Positions 1-12,899 of a stretch of 64,000 nt of DNA are shown here, piece by piece. This stretch comes from Halictus rubicundus. Lineage: Eukaryota; Arthropoda; Insecta; Hymenoptera; Halictidae. The position numbers and the translations under genes are program-made. Within the stretch, counting starts at the first letter, position 1. The number at the start of each line of letters is the position of its first letter. The stretch spans positions 62,001 to 126,000 of the forward strand of contig NW_027488943.1 of NCBI RefSeq assembly GCF_050948215.1, in the 5' to 3' direction. The notes under the pieces are model-generated. The model ran no database searches. It was not told the origin of the DNA and saw only the letters and a program-made list of their open reading frames with translations.

Positions 1-380
1 AGGATAGGATAGGATAGGATAAAGGATAAGATTGGATAGAGGATAGGATAGGATAGAGGATAGGATAGGATAGAGGATACGATAGGATAGAGGATAGGAT
101 AGGATAGAGGATAGGATAGGATAGCGGATAGGATAGGATAGAGGATAGGATAGGATAGAGGATAGGATAGGATAGAGGATAGGATAGAGGATAGGATAGG
201 ATAGAGGATAGGATAGCATACAGGATAGGATAGGGGATTCGATAGGATAGAGGATAGGAAAGGATGGAGGATAGGATAGGATATAGGATACGATAGGATA
301 GAGGATAGGATAGGATAGAGGATAGGATAGGATAGAGGATAGGATAGGATAGAGGATAGGATAGGATAGGATAGAGGATA

Positions 381-717
381 GGTTAGGTTAGAGGTTAGGA
401 TAGGATAGAAGATAGGATAGGATAGAGGATTGGATAGGATACAGGATAGGATAGGATAGGATAGAGGATAGGATAGGATAGAGGATAGGATAGGATAGAG
501 GATTGGATAAGGTAGAGGATAGGATAGGATAGAGGATAGGATAGGATAGAGGATAGGTTAGGATAAAGGATAGGATAGGATAGAGGATAGGATAGGATAG
601 AGGATAGATGATAGGATAGGATAGAGGATAGGATAGGATAGAGGATAGGATAGGATAGAGGATAGGATAGGATAGAGGATAGGATAGGATAGAGGATAGG
701 TTAGGTTAGAGGTTAGG
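381..717 (+). repeat. TTAGG-type variant units, left-edge pair
   Basis: GGTTAGGTTAGAGGTTAGG occurs at 381-399 and 699-717. In these units the A of ATAGG is replaced by T, giving true TTAGG, the insect telomere pentamer. GATAGAAGATAGG follows each. Confidence 0.8.
566..610 (+). other. Empty-site paralog 1 of the retrotransposon insertion
   Basis: The 28 bp ending at 593 equal the 28 bp left of the element (34606-34633), and 594-610 equal the 17 bp after the right target-site duplication. No insertion is present here. Confidence 0.8.
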
Positions 718-1477
718 ATAGGATAGAAGATAGGATGGGATAGAGGATTGGATAGGATACAGGATAGGATAGGATAGAGGATAGGATAGGATAGAGGATA
801 GGATAGGATAGAGGATAGGATAGGATAGAGGATAGGTTAGACGATAGGATAGGATAGAGGATAGGATAGGATAGAGGATTTGATAGATGATAGGATAGGA
901 TAGAGTATATTATAGGATAGAGGATAGGATAGGATAGAGGATAGGATAGGATAGAGGATAGGATAGGATAGAGGATAGGATAGGATAGAGGATAGGATAG
1001 GATAGACGATAGGATAGGATAGAGGATAGGATAGGATAGAGGATGGGATAGGATAGAGGATAGGATAGGATAGAGGATAGGATAGGATAGAGGATAGGAT
1101 AGGATAGAGGATAGGATAGGATAGAGGATAGGATACGATAGGATAGAGAATATGATAGGATCGGATATAGGATACGATAGGATAGAGGATAGGATAAGAT
1201 AGATGATAGGATAGGATAGAGGATAGGATAGACGATAGGATAGAGGATAGGATAGAGGATAGGATAGGATAGAGGATAGGATAGAGGATAGGATAGGATA
1301 GAGGATAGGATAGCATACAGGATAGGATAGGGGATTCGATAGGATAGAGGATAGGAAAGGATGGAGGATAGGATAGGATATAGGATACGATAGGATAGAG
1401 GATAGGATAGGATAGAGGATAGGATAGGATAAAGGATAGGATAGGATAGAGGATAGGATAGGATAGATAATAGGATA

Positions 1478-1580
1478 GGTTTGCGGATAGGTTAGGATAG
1501 AGGATAGGATAGGTTACAGGATAGGATAGGATTGAGAATAAAATTGGTTAGAGGATAGGATATAATAGAGAATATGATAC
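1478..1580 (+). repeat. AT-rich marker cassette (GAGAATAAAATTGG), copy 1
   Basis: This is the most diverged recurrent segment of the satellite: GGTTTGCGG, then GGTTAGG, GGTTACAGG, and GAGAATAAAATTGGTTAG followed by GATATAATAGAG. The core GAGAATAAAATTGG starts at 1534 here. I count 18 cores in the window: 1534, 5198, 12284, 15748, 17658, 20804, 22714, 25961, 26264, 29386, 29655, 39373, 40657, 41946, 52726, 54271, 55040, 56413. It contains runs of A unusual for the array and serves as a good landmark for higher-order units. No function is evident. Confidence 0.85.
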
Positions 1581-2033
1581 GATAGGATAGAGAATATGAT
1601 AGGATCGGATATAGGATACGATAGGATAGAGGATAGGATAAGATAGAGGATTGGATAGGATAGAGGATAGGATAGGATAGAGGATAGGATAGGATAGGAT
1701 AGAGGATAGGCTAGGATAGAGGATAGGATAGGATAGAGGATAGGATAGGATAGAGGATAGGATAGGATAGCGGATAGGATAGGATAGAGGATAGGATAGG
1801 ATAAAGGATAGGATAGAGGATAGGATAGAGGATAGGATAGAGGATAGGATAGCATAGAGGATAGGATAGGGGATTCGATAGGATAGAGGATAGGATAGGA
1901 TGGAGGATAGGATAGGATATAGGATAGGATAGGATAGAGGATAGGATAGGATAGAGGATAGAATAGGATAGAGGATAGGATAGGATAGGATAGAGGATAG
2001 GATATGATAGAGGATAGGATAGGATAGAGTATA

Positions 2034-2075
2034 GGATAGAGGATAGAGGATAGAGGATAGAGGATAGAGGATAGA
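2034..2075 (+). repeat. Pure GGATAGA run, 6 copies
   Basis: Six uninterrupted 7-mers follow GAGTATA, where the array normally alternates 5- and 7-mers. The homologous position elsewhere holds 2, 5, 8, 8 or 9 copies. Confidence 0.85.
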
Positions 2076-3469
2076 GGATAGGATAGGATAGAGGATAGGA
2101 TATGATAGAGGATAGGATAGGATAGAGGATAGGATAGGATAGAGGATTGGATAGGATAGAGGATAGGATAGGATAGAGGATAGGATAGGATAGAGGATAG
2201 GATAGGATAGCGGATAGGATAGGATAGAGGATAGGATAGGATAAAGGATAGGATAGAGGTTAGGATAGAGGATAGGATAGAGGATAGGATAGGATAGAGG
2301 ATAGGATAGCATAGAGGATAGGATAGGGGATTCGATAGGATAGAGGATAGGATAGGATGGAGGATAGAATAGGATATAGGATAGGATAGGATAGAGGATA
2401 GGATAGGATAGAGGATAGGATAGAGGATAGGATAGAGGATAGGATAGGATAGAGGATAGGATAGCATAGAGGATAGGATAGGGGATTCGATAGGATAGAG
2501 GATAGGATAGGATAGAGGATAGGATAGGGGATTGGATAGGATAGAGGATAGGAGACGATAGGGGACAGGATAGGATAGAGGATAGGATAGGATAGAGGAT
2601 AGGATAGGATAGAGGATAGGATAGGATAGAGGATAGGATAGGATAGAGGTTAGGATAGGATAGAGGATAGGATAGGGGATTGGATAGGACAGAGGATAGG
2701 ATAGGATGGAGGAAAGGATAGGATACAGGATAGGATAGAGGATACGATAGGATAGAGGATATGATAGGATAGAGGATAGGATAGGATAGAGGATAGGATA
2801 GGATAGAGGATAGGATAGGATAGCGGATAGGATAGGATAGAGGATAGGATAGGATAGAGGATAGGATAGGATAGAGGATAGGATAGAGGATAGGATAGGA
2901 TAGAGGATAGGATAGAGGATAGGATAGAGGATAGGATAGGATAGAGGTTAGGATAGGATAGAGGATAGGATAGGGGATTGGATAGGACAGAGGATAGGAT
3001 AGGATGGAGGAAAGGATAGGATACAGGATAGGAGAGAGGATAGGATAGGATAGAGGATAGGATAGGATAGAGGATAGGATAGGATAGAGGATAGGATAGG
3101 ATAGAGGATAGGATAGGATAGAGGATAGGATAGGATAGCGGATAGGATAGGATAGAGGATAGGATAGGGTAAAGGATAGGATAGAGGATAGGATAGAGGA
3201 TAGGATAGAGGATAGGATAGAGGATAGGATAGGATAGAGGATAGGATAGCATAGAGGATAGGATAGGGGATTCGATAGGATAGAGGATAGGATAGGATAG
3301 AGGATAGGATAGGGGATTGGATAGGATAGAGGATAGGAGACGATAGGGGACAGGATAGGATAGAGGATAGGATAGGATAGAGGATAGGATAGGATAGAGG
3401 ATAGGATAGGATAGAGAATAGGATAGGATAGAGGATAGGATAGGGGATTGGATAGGATAGGATAGAGGA

Positions 3470-6400
3470 TAGGATGTGGGATTGGATAGGGTAGAGAATA
3501 GGATACGATAGAGGATAGGGGATTGGATAGGATAGGATAGAGGATAGGATGTGGGATTGGATAGTGTAGAGGATAGGATACGATAGAGGATAGGGTAGGA
3601 TAGAGAATAGGATAGGATAGATGATATTATAGGATAGAGGATAGAATATGATAGAGGATACGATATTATAGAGGATAGGACAGGATAGAGGATAGGATAG
3701 GGGATTGGATAGGATAGAAGATAGAATAGGATAGATTATAGGATAGGATAGAGGATAGGATAGGATAGAGGATAGGATAGGATAGAGGATAGGATAGGAT
3801 AGAGGATAGGATAGGATAGAGGATAGGATAGGATAGGATAGAGGATATAATAGGATAGAGGATAGGATAGGATAGAGGATAGGATAGGATAGAGGATAGG
3901 ATAGAGGATTGGATTGGATACAGGATACGATATTATAGAGGATAGGATAGGATAGACGATAGGATTAGATAGAGGATGGGATAGAGGATAGGATAGGATG
4001 GAGGATAGGATAGGATATAGGATAGGATAGAGAATAGGATAGGGTAGAGGATAGGATAGGATAGAGGATAGGATAGGATAGAGGATAGGATAGGATAGAG
4101 GATAGGATAGGGGATTCAATAGGATAGAGGATAGGATAGGATAGAGGATAGGATTGGGGATTGGATAGGATAGAGGATAGGTGGCGATAGAGGACAGGAA
4201 AGGGTAGAGGATAGGATAGGATAGAGGATAGGATAGGATAGAGGATAGGATAGGATAGAGGATAGGATAGGATAGAGGATAGGATAGGATAGAGGATAGG
4301 ATAGGATAGAGGATAGGATAGAGGATAGGATAGCATAGAGGATAGGATAGGGGATTCGATAGGATAGAGGATAGGATAGAGGATAGGATAGGATAGAGGA
4401 TAGGATAGGATAGAGGATAGGATAGGATAGAGGATAGGATAGGATAGAGGATTGGATAGGATAGAAGACAGGATAGGATAGAGGATAGCATAGGATAGAG
4501 GATAGGATAGGATAGAGGATAGGATAGGATAGATGATAGGATTGGATAGAGGATAGCATAGGATAGAGGATAGGATAGGATAGAGGATAGGATAGGATAG
4601 AGGATAGGATAGGATAGAGGATTGGATAATATAGAGGATAGGATAGGGGATTTGATAGGATAGAGGATAGGATAGGATAGAAGATAGGATAGGATAGAGG
4701 ATAGGATAGAGGATAGGATAGAGAATAGGATAGAGGATAGGATAAAGAATAGGAACGGATAGATGATATTATAGGATAGAGTGTACGATATTATAGAGGA
4801 TAGGATAGGATAAAGGATAGGATAGAGGATAGGATAGAGGATAGGATAGGGTAGAGGATTGGATACGATAGAGGATAGAGGATAGGATAGGATAGAGGAT
4901 AGGATAGAGGATAGGATAGAGGATAGGATAGAGGATAGGATAGGATAGAGGATAGGATAGCATACAGGATAGGATAGGGGATTCGATAGGATAGAGGATA
5001 GGATAGGATGGAGGATAGGATAGGATATAGGATACGATAGGATAGAGGATAGGATAGGATAGAGGATAGGATAGGATAGAGGATAGGATAGGATAGAGGA
5101 TAGGATAGGATAGAGGATAGGATAGGATAGATAATAGGATAGGTTTGCGGATAGGTTAGGATAGAGGATAGGATAGGTTACAGGATAGGATAGGATTGAG
5201 AATAAAATTGGTTAGAGGATAGGATATAATAGAGGATATGATACGATAGGATAGAGAATATGATAGGATCGGATATAGGATACGATAGGATAGAGGATAG
5301 GATAAGATAGATGATAGGATAGGATAGAGGATAGGATAGACGATAGGATAGAGCATAGGATAGAGGATAGGATAGACGATAGGATAGAGGATAGGATAGT
5401 GGATAAGATTGGATAGAGGATAGGATAGGGTAGAGGATAGGATAGGATAGAGGATTGGATAGGATAGAGGATAGGATAGGATAGAGGATAGGATAGGATA
5501 GGATAGAGGATAGGCTAGGATAGAGGATAGGATAGGATAGAGGATAGGATAGGATAGAGGATGGGATAGGATAGCGGATAGGATAGGGGATTCGATATGA
5601 TAGAGGATAGGATAGGGGATTCGATATGATAGAGGATAGGAGAGGATAGAAGATAATATAGGGGATTGGATAGGATAGAGGATAGGATAGGATAGAGTAT
5701 AGGATAGAGGATAGAGGATAGGATAGGATAGAGGATAGGATATGATAGAGGATAGGATAGGATACAGGATACGATAGGATAGAGGATAGGATAGGATAGA
5801 GGATAGGATAGGATAGAGGATAGGATAGGATAGAGGTTAGGATAGGATAGAGGATAGAATAGGGGATTGGATAGGACAGAGGATAGGATAGGATGGAGGA
5901 AAGGATAGGATACAGGATAGGATAGAGGATACGATAGGAAAGAGGATATGATAGGATAGAGGATAGGATAGGATAGAGGATAGGATAGGATAGAGGATAG
6001 GATAGGATAGCGGATAGGATAGGATAGAGGATAGGATAGGATAAAGGATAGGATAGAGGATAGGATAGAGGATAGGATAGAGGATAGGATGTGGGATTGG
6101 ATAGGGTAGAGAATAGGATACGATAGAGAATAGGGGATTGGATAGGATAGGATAGAGGATAGGATGTGGGATTGGATAGTGTAGAGGATAGGATACGATA
6201 GAGGATAGGGTAGGATAGCGGATAGGATAGGATAGAGGATAGGATAGGATAAAGGATAGGATAGAGGATAGGATAGAGGATAGGATAGAGGATAGGATAG
6301 AGGATAGGATAGGATAGAGGATAGGATAGCATAGAGGATAGGATAGGGGATTCGATAGGATAGAGGATAGGATAGGATAGAGGATACGATAGGGGATTGG

Positions 6401-9400
6401 ATAGGATAGAGGATAGGAGACGATAGGGGACAGGATAGGATAGAGGATAGGATAGGATAGAGGATAGGATAGGATAGAGGATAGGATAAAGGATAGGATA
6501 GAGGATAGGATAAGATAGAGGATAGGATAGGATAGCGGATAGGATAGGATAGAGGATAGGATAGGATAAAGGATAGGATAGAGGATAGGATAGAGGATAG
6601 GATAGAGGATAGGATAGAGGATAGGATAGGATAGAGGATAGGATAGCATAGAGGATAGGATAGGGGATTCGATAGGATAGAGGATAGGATAGGATAGAGG
6701 ATAGGATAGGGGATTGGATAGGATAGAGGATAGGAGACGATAGGGGACAGGATAGGATAGAGGATAGGATAGGATAGAGGATAGGATAGGATAGAGGATA
6801 GGATAGGATAGAGAATAGGATAGGATAGAGGATAGGATAGGGGATTGGATAGGATAGGATAGAGGATAGGATGTGGGATTGGATAGGGTAGAGAATAGGA
6901 TACGATAGAGGATAGGGGATTGGATAGGATAGGATAGAGGATAGGATGTGGGATTGGATAGTGTAGAGGATAGGATACGATAGAGGATAGGGTAGGATAG
7001 CGGATAGGATAGGATAGAGGATAGGATAGGATAAAGGATAGGATAGAGGATAGGATAGAGGATAGGATAGAGGATAGGATAGGATAGAGGATAGGATAGC
7101 ATAGAGGATAGGATAGGGGATTCGATAGGATAGAGGATAGGATAGGATAGAGGATAGGATAGGGGATTGGATAGGATAGAGGATAGGAGGCGATAGAGGA
7201 CTGGAAAGGATAGAGGATAGGATAGGATAGAGGATAGGATCGGATAGGATAGAGGATAGGATAGGATAGAGGATAGGATAGGATAGAGGATAGGATAGGA
7301 TAGAGGATAGGATAGAGGATAGGATAGCATAGAGGATAGGATAGGGGATTCGATAGGATAGAGGATAGGATAGGGTGGAGGATAGGATAGGGGATTTGAT
7401 AGGATAGAGGATAGGATAGGATAGAAGACAGGATAGGATAGAGGATAGGATAGGATAGAGGATAGGATAGGATAGAGGATAGGATAGGATAGAGGATAGG
7501 ATAGGATAGAGGATAGGATAGGATAGAGGATAGGATAGGATAGAGGATTGGATAGGATAGAAGACAGGATAGGATAGAGGATAGGATAGGATAGAGGATA
7601 GGATAGGATAGAGGATAGGATAGGATAGATGATAGGATAGGATAGAGGATAGGATAGGATAGAGGATAGGATAGGATAGAGGATAGGATAGGATAGAGGA
7701 TAGGATAGGATAGAGGATTGGATAAGATAGAGGATAGGATAGGGGATTTGATAAGATAGAGGATAGGATAGGATAGAAGATAGGATAGGATAGAGGATAG
7801 GATAGAGGATAGGATAGAGAATAGGATAGAGGATAGGATAAAGAATAGGAACGGATAGATGATATTATAGGATAGAGTGTACGATATTATAGAGGATAGG
7901 ATAGGATAGAGGATTGGATACGATAGAGGATAGAGGATAGGATAGGATAAAGGATAGGATAGAGGATAGGATAGAGGATAGGATAGAGGATAGGATAGGG
8001 GATAGGATAGGATAGAGGATAGGATAGCATACAGGATAGGATAGGGGATTCGATAGGATAGAGGATAGGATAGGATGGAGGATAGGATAGGATATAGGAT
8101 ACGATAGGATAGAGGATAGGATAGCATAGAGGATAGGATAGGGGATTCGATAGGATAGAGGATAGGATAGGATAGAGGATAGGATAGGGGATTGGATAGG
8201 ATAGAGGATAGGAGACGATAGGGGACAGGATAGGATAGAGGATAGGATAGGATAGAGGATAGGATAGGATAGAGGATAGGATAGGATAGAGAATAGGATA
8301 GGATAGAGGATAGGATAGGGGATTGGATAGGATAGGATAGAGGATAGGATGTGGGATTGGATAGGGTAGAGAATAGGATACGATAGAGGATAGGGGATTG
8401 GATAGGATAGGATAGAGGATAGGATGTGGGATTGGATAGTGTAGAGGATAGGATACGATAGAGGATAGGGTAGGATAGAGAATAGGATAGGACAGATGAT
8501 ATTATAGGATAGAGGATAGAATATGATAGAGGATACGATATTATAGAGGATAGGATAGGGGATTGGATAGGATAGAAGATAGAATAGGATAGATTATAGG
8601 ATAGGATAGAGGATAGGATAGGATAGAGGATAGGATAGGATAGAGGATAGGATAGGATAGAGGATAGGATAGGATAGAGGATAGGATAGGATAGAGGATA
8701 GGATAGGATAGAGGATAGGATAGGATAGAGGATAGGATAGGATAGAGGATAGGATAGGATAGGATAGAGGATATAATAGGATAGAGGATAGGATAGGATA
8801 GAGGATAGGATAGGATAGAGGATAGGATAGAGGATTGGATTGGATACAGGATACGATATTATAGAGGATAGGATAGGATAGACGATAGGATTAGATAGAG
8901 GATGGGATAGAGGATAGGATAGGATGGAGGATAGGATAGGATATAGGATAGGATAGAGAATAGGATAGGGTAGAGGATAGGATAGGATAGAGGATAGGAT
9001 AGGATAGAGGATAGGATAGGATAGAGGATAGGATAGGGGATTCGATAGGATAGAGGATAGGATAGGATAGAGGATAGGATAGGGGATTGGATAGGATAGA
9101 GAATAGGAGGCGATAGAGGACAGGAAAGGATAGAGGATAGGATAGGATAGAGGATAGGATAGGATAGAGGATAGGATAGGATAGAGGATAGGATAGGATA
9201 GAGGATAGGATAGGATAGAGGATAGGATAGGATAGAGGATAGGATAGGATAGAGGATAGGATAGGATAGAGGATAGGATAGGATAGAGGATAGGATAGAG
9301 GATAGGATAGCATAGAGGATAGGATAGGGGATTCGATAGGATAGAGGATAGGATAGGATGGAGGATAGGATAGGGGATTTGATAGGATAGAGGATAGGAT

Positions 9401-12400
9401 AGGATAGAAGACAGGATAGGATAGAGGATAGGATAGGATAGAGGATAGGATAGGATAGAGGATAGGATAGGATAGAGGATAGGATAGGATAGAGGATAGG
9501 ATAGGATAGAGGATAGGATAGGATAGAGGATAGGATAGGATAGAGGATTGGATAGGATAGAAGACAGGATAGGATAGAGGATAGGATAGGATAGAGGATT
9601 GGATAGGATAGAAGACAGGATAGGATAGAGGATAGGATAGGATAGAGGATAGGATAGGATAGAGGATAGGATAGGATAGATGATAGGATAGGATAGAGGA
9701 TAGGATAGGATAGAGGATAGGATAGGATAGAGGATAGGATAGGATAGAGGATAGGATAGGATAGAGGATTGGATAAGATAGAGGATAGGATAGGGGATTT
9801 GATAAGATAGAGGATAGGATAGGATAGAAGATAGGATAGGATAGAGGATAGGATAGAGGATAGGATAGAGAATAGGATAGAGGATAGGATAAAGAATAGG
9901 AACGGATAGATGATATTATAGGATAGAGTGTACGATATTATAGAGGATAGGATAGGATAAAGGATAGGATAGAGGATAGGATAGAGGATAGGATAGGATA
10001 GAGGATTGGATACGATAGAGGATAGAGGATAGGATAGGATAAAGGATAGGATAGAGGATAGGATAGAGGATAGGATAGAGGATAGGATAGAGGATAGGAT
10101 AGGATAGAGGATAGGATAGCATACAGGATAGGATAGGGGATTCGATAGGATAGAGGATAGGATAGGATGGAGGATAGGATAGGATATAGGATACGATAGG
10201 ATAGAGGATAGGATAGCATAGAGGATAGGATAGGGGATTCGATAGGATAGAGGATAGGATAGGATAGAGGATAGGATAGGGGATTGGATAGGATAGAGGA
10301 TAGGAGACGATAGGGGACAGGATAGGATAGAGGATAGGATAGGATAGAGGATAGGATAGGATAGAGGATAGGATAGGATAGAGAATAGGATAGGATAGAG
10401 GATAGGATAGGGGATTGGATAGGATAGGATAGAGGATAGGATGTGGGATTGGATAGGGTAGAGAATAGGATACGATAGAGGATAGGGGATTGGATAGGAT
10501 AGGATAGATGATAGGATGTGGGATTGGATAGTGTAGAGGATAGGATACGATAGAGGATAGGGTAGGATAGAGAATAGGATAGGACAGATGATATTATAGG
10601 ATAGAGGATAGAATATGATAGAGGATACGATATTATAGAGGATAGGATAGGGGATTGGATAGGATAGAAGATAGAATAGGATAGATTATAGGATAGGATA
10701 GAGGATAGGATAGGATAGAGGATAGGATAGGATAGAGGATAGGATAGGATAGAGGATAGGATAGGATAGAGGATAGGATAGGATAGAGGATAGGATAGGA
10801 TAGAGGATAGGATAGGATAGAGGATAGGATAGGATAGAGGATAGGATAGGATAGGATAGAGGATATAATAGGATAGAGGATAGGATAGGATAGAGGATAG
10901 GATAGGATAGAGGATAGGATAGAGGATTGGATTGGATACAGGATACGATATTATAGAGGATAGGATAGGATAGACGATAGGATTAGATAGAGGATGGGAT
11001 AGAGGATAGGATAGGATGGAGGATAGGATAGGATATAGGATAGGATAGAGAATAGGATAGGGTAGAGGATAGGATAGGATAGAGGATAGGATAGGATAGA
11101 GGATAGGATAGGATAGAGGATAGGATAGGGGATTCGATAGGATAGAGGATAGGATAGGATAGAGGATAGGATAGGGGATTGGATAGGATAGAGAATAGGA
11201 GGCGATAGAGGACAGGAAAGGATAGAGGATAGGATAGGATAGAGGATAGGATAGGATAGAGGATAGGATAGGATAGAGGATAGGATAGGATAGAGGATAG
11301 GATAGGATAGAGGATAGGATAGGATAGAGGATAGGATAGGATAGAGGATAGGATAGGATAGAGGATAGGATAGAGGATAGGATAGCATAGAGGATAGGAT
11401 AGGGGATTCGATAGGATAGAGGATAGGATAGGATGGAGGATAGGATAGGGGATTTGATAGGATAGAGGATAGGATAGGATAGAAGACAGGATAGGATAGA
11501 GGATAGGATAGGATAGAGGATAGGATAGGATAGAGGATAGGATAGGATAGAGGATAGGATAGGATAGAGGATAGGATAGGATAGAGGATAGGATAGGATA
11601 GAGGATAGGATAGGATAGAGGATTGGATAGGATAGAAGACAGGATAGGATAGAGGATAGGATAGGATAGAGGATAGGATAGGATAGAGGATAGGATAGGA
11701 TAGAGGATAGGATAGGATAGAGGATAGGATAGGATAGAGGATTGGATAAGATAGAGGATAGGATAGGGGATTTGATAGGATAGAGGATAGGATAGGATAG
11801 AAGATAGGATAGGATAGAGGATAGGATAGAGGATAGGATAGAGAATAGGATAGAGGATAGGATAAAGAATAGGAACGGATAGATGATATTATAGGATAGA
11901 GTGTACGATATTATAGAGGATAGGATAGGATAAAGGATAGGATAGAGGATAGGATAGAGGATAGGATAGGATAGAGGATTGGATACGATAGAGGATAGAG
12001 GATAGGATAGGATAGAGGATAGGATAGAGGATAGGATAGAGGATAGGATAGAGGATAGGATAGGATAGAGGATAGGATAGCATACAGGATAGGATAGGGG
12101 ATTCGATAGGATAGAGGATAGGATAGGATGGAGGATAGGATAGGATATAGGATACGATAGGATAGAGGATAGGATAGGATAGAGGATAGGATAGGATAGA
12201 GGATAGGATAGGATAGATAATAGGATAGCTTTGTGGATAGGTTAGGATAGAGGATAGGATAGGTTACAGGATAGGATAGGATTGAGAATAAAATTGGTTA
12301 GAGGATAGGATATAATAGAGGATATGATACGATAGGATAGAGAATATGATAGGATCGGATATAGGATACGATAGGATAGAGGATAGGATAAGATAGATGA

Positions 12401-12610
12401 TAGGATAGGATAGAGGATAGGATAGACGATAGGATAGAGCATAGGATAGAGGATAGGATAGACGATAGGATAGAGGATAGGATAGAGGATAGGATAGGAT
12501 AGTGGATAAGATTGGATAGAGGATAGGATAGGGTAGAGGATAGGATAGGATAGAGGATAGGATAGGATAGAGGATAGGATGTGGGATTGGATAGTGTAGA
12601 GGATAGGATA
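3470..12610 (+). repeat. GTGGGATTGG cassette region, left group
   Basis: The cassette is a pair of GTGGGATTGG-bearing units about 76 bp apart: the first reads GTGGGATTGGATAGGGTAG, the second GTGGGATTGGATAGTGTAG. Second members start at 3551, 6166, 6948, 8426, 10518 and 12581 (the last without its partner). It is followed by GGGTAGGATAG and often GATGATATTATAGG. The cassette marks a distinct higher-order family absent from 12.6-46 kb. Confidence 0.75.
7850..12000 (+). repeat. Pair of ~2.0-kb tandem higher-order units
   Basis: The marker GTGTACGATATTATAG occurs at 7877, 9928 and 11901 (intervals 2051 and 1973), and the GTGGGATTGGATAGTGT marker at 8426, 10518 and 12581 (2092 and 2063). Content between them follows the same order of variant units. 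Small interval differences are multiples of satellite modules. A further GTGTACG copy lies at 4781. Confidence 0.75.
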
Positions 12611-12899
12611 CGATAGAGGATAGGGTAGGATAGAGAATAGGATAGGATAGATGATATTATAGGATAGAGGATAGAATATGATAGAGGATACGATATTATA
12701 GAGGATAGGACAGGATAGAGGATAGGATAGGGGATTGGATAGGATAGAAGATAGAATAGGATAGATTATAGGATAGGATAGAGGATAGGATAGGATAGAG
12801 GATAGGATAGGATAGAGGATAGGATAGGATAGAGGATAGGATAGGATAGAGGATAGGATAGGATAGGATAGAGGGTATAATAGGATAGAGGATAGGATA

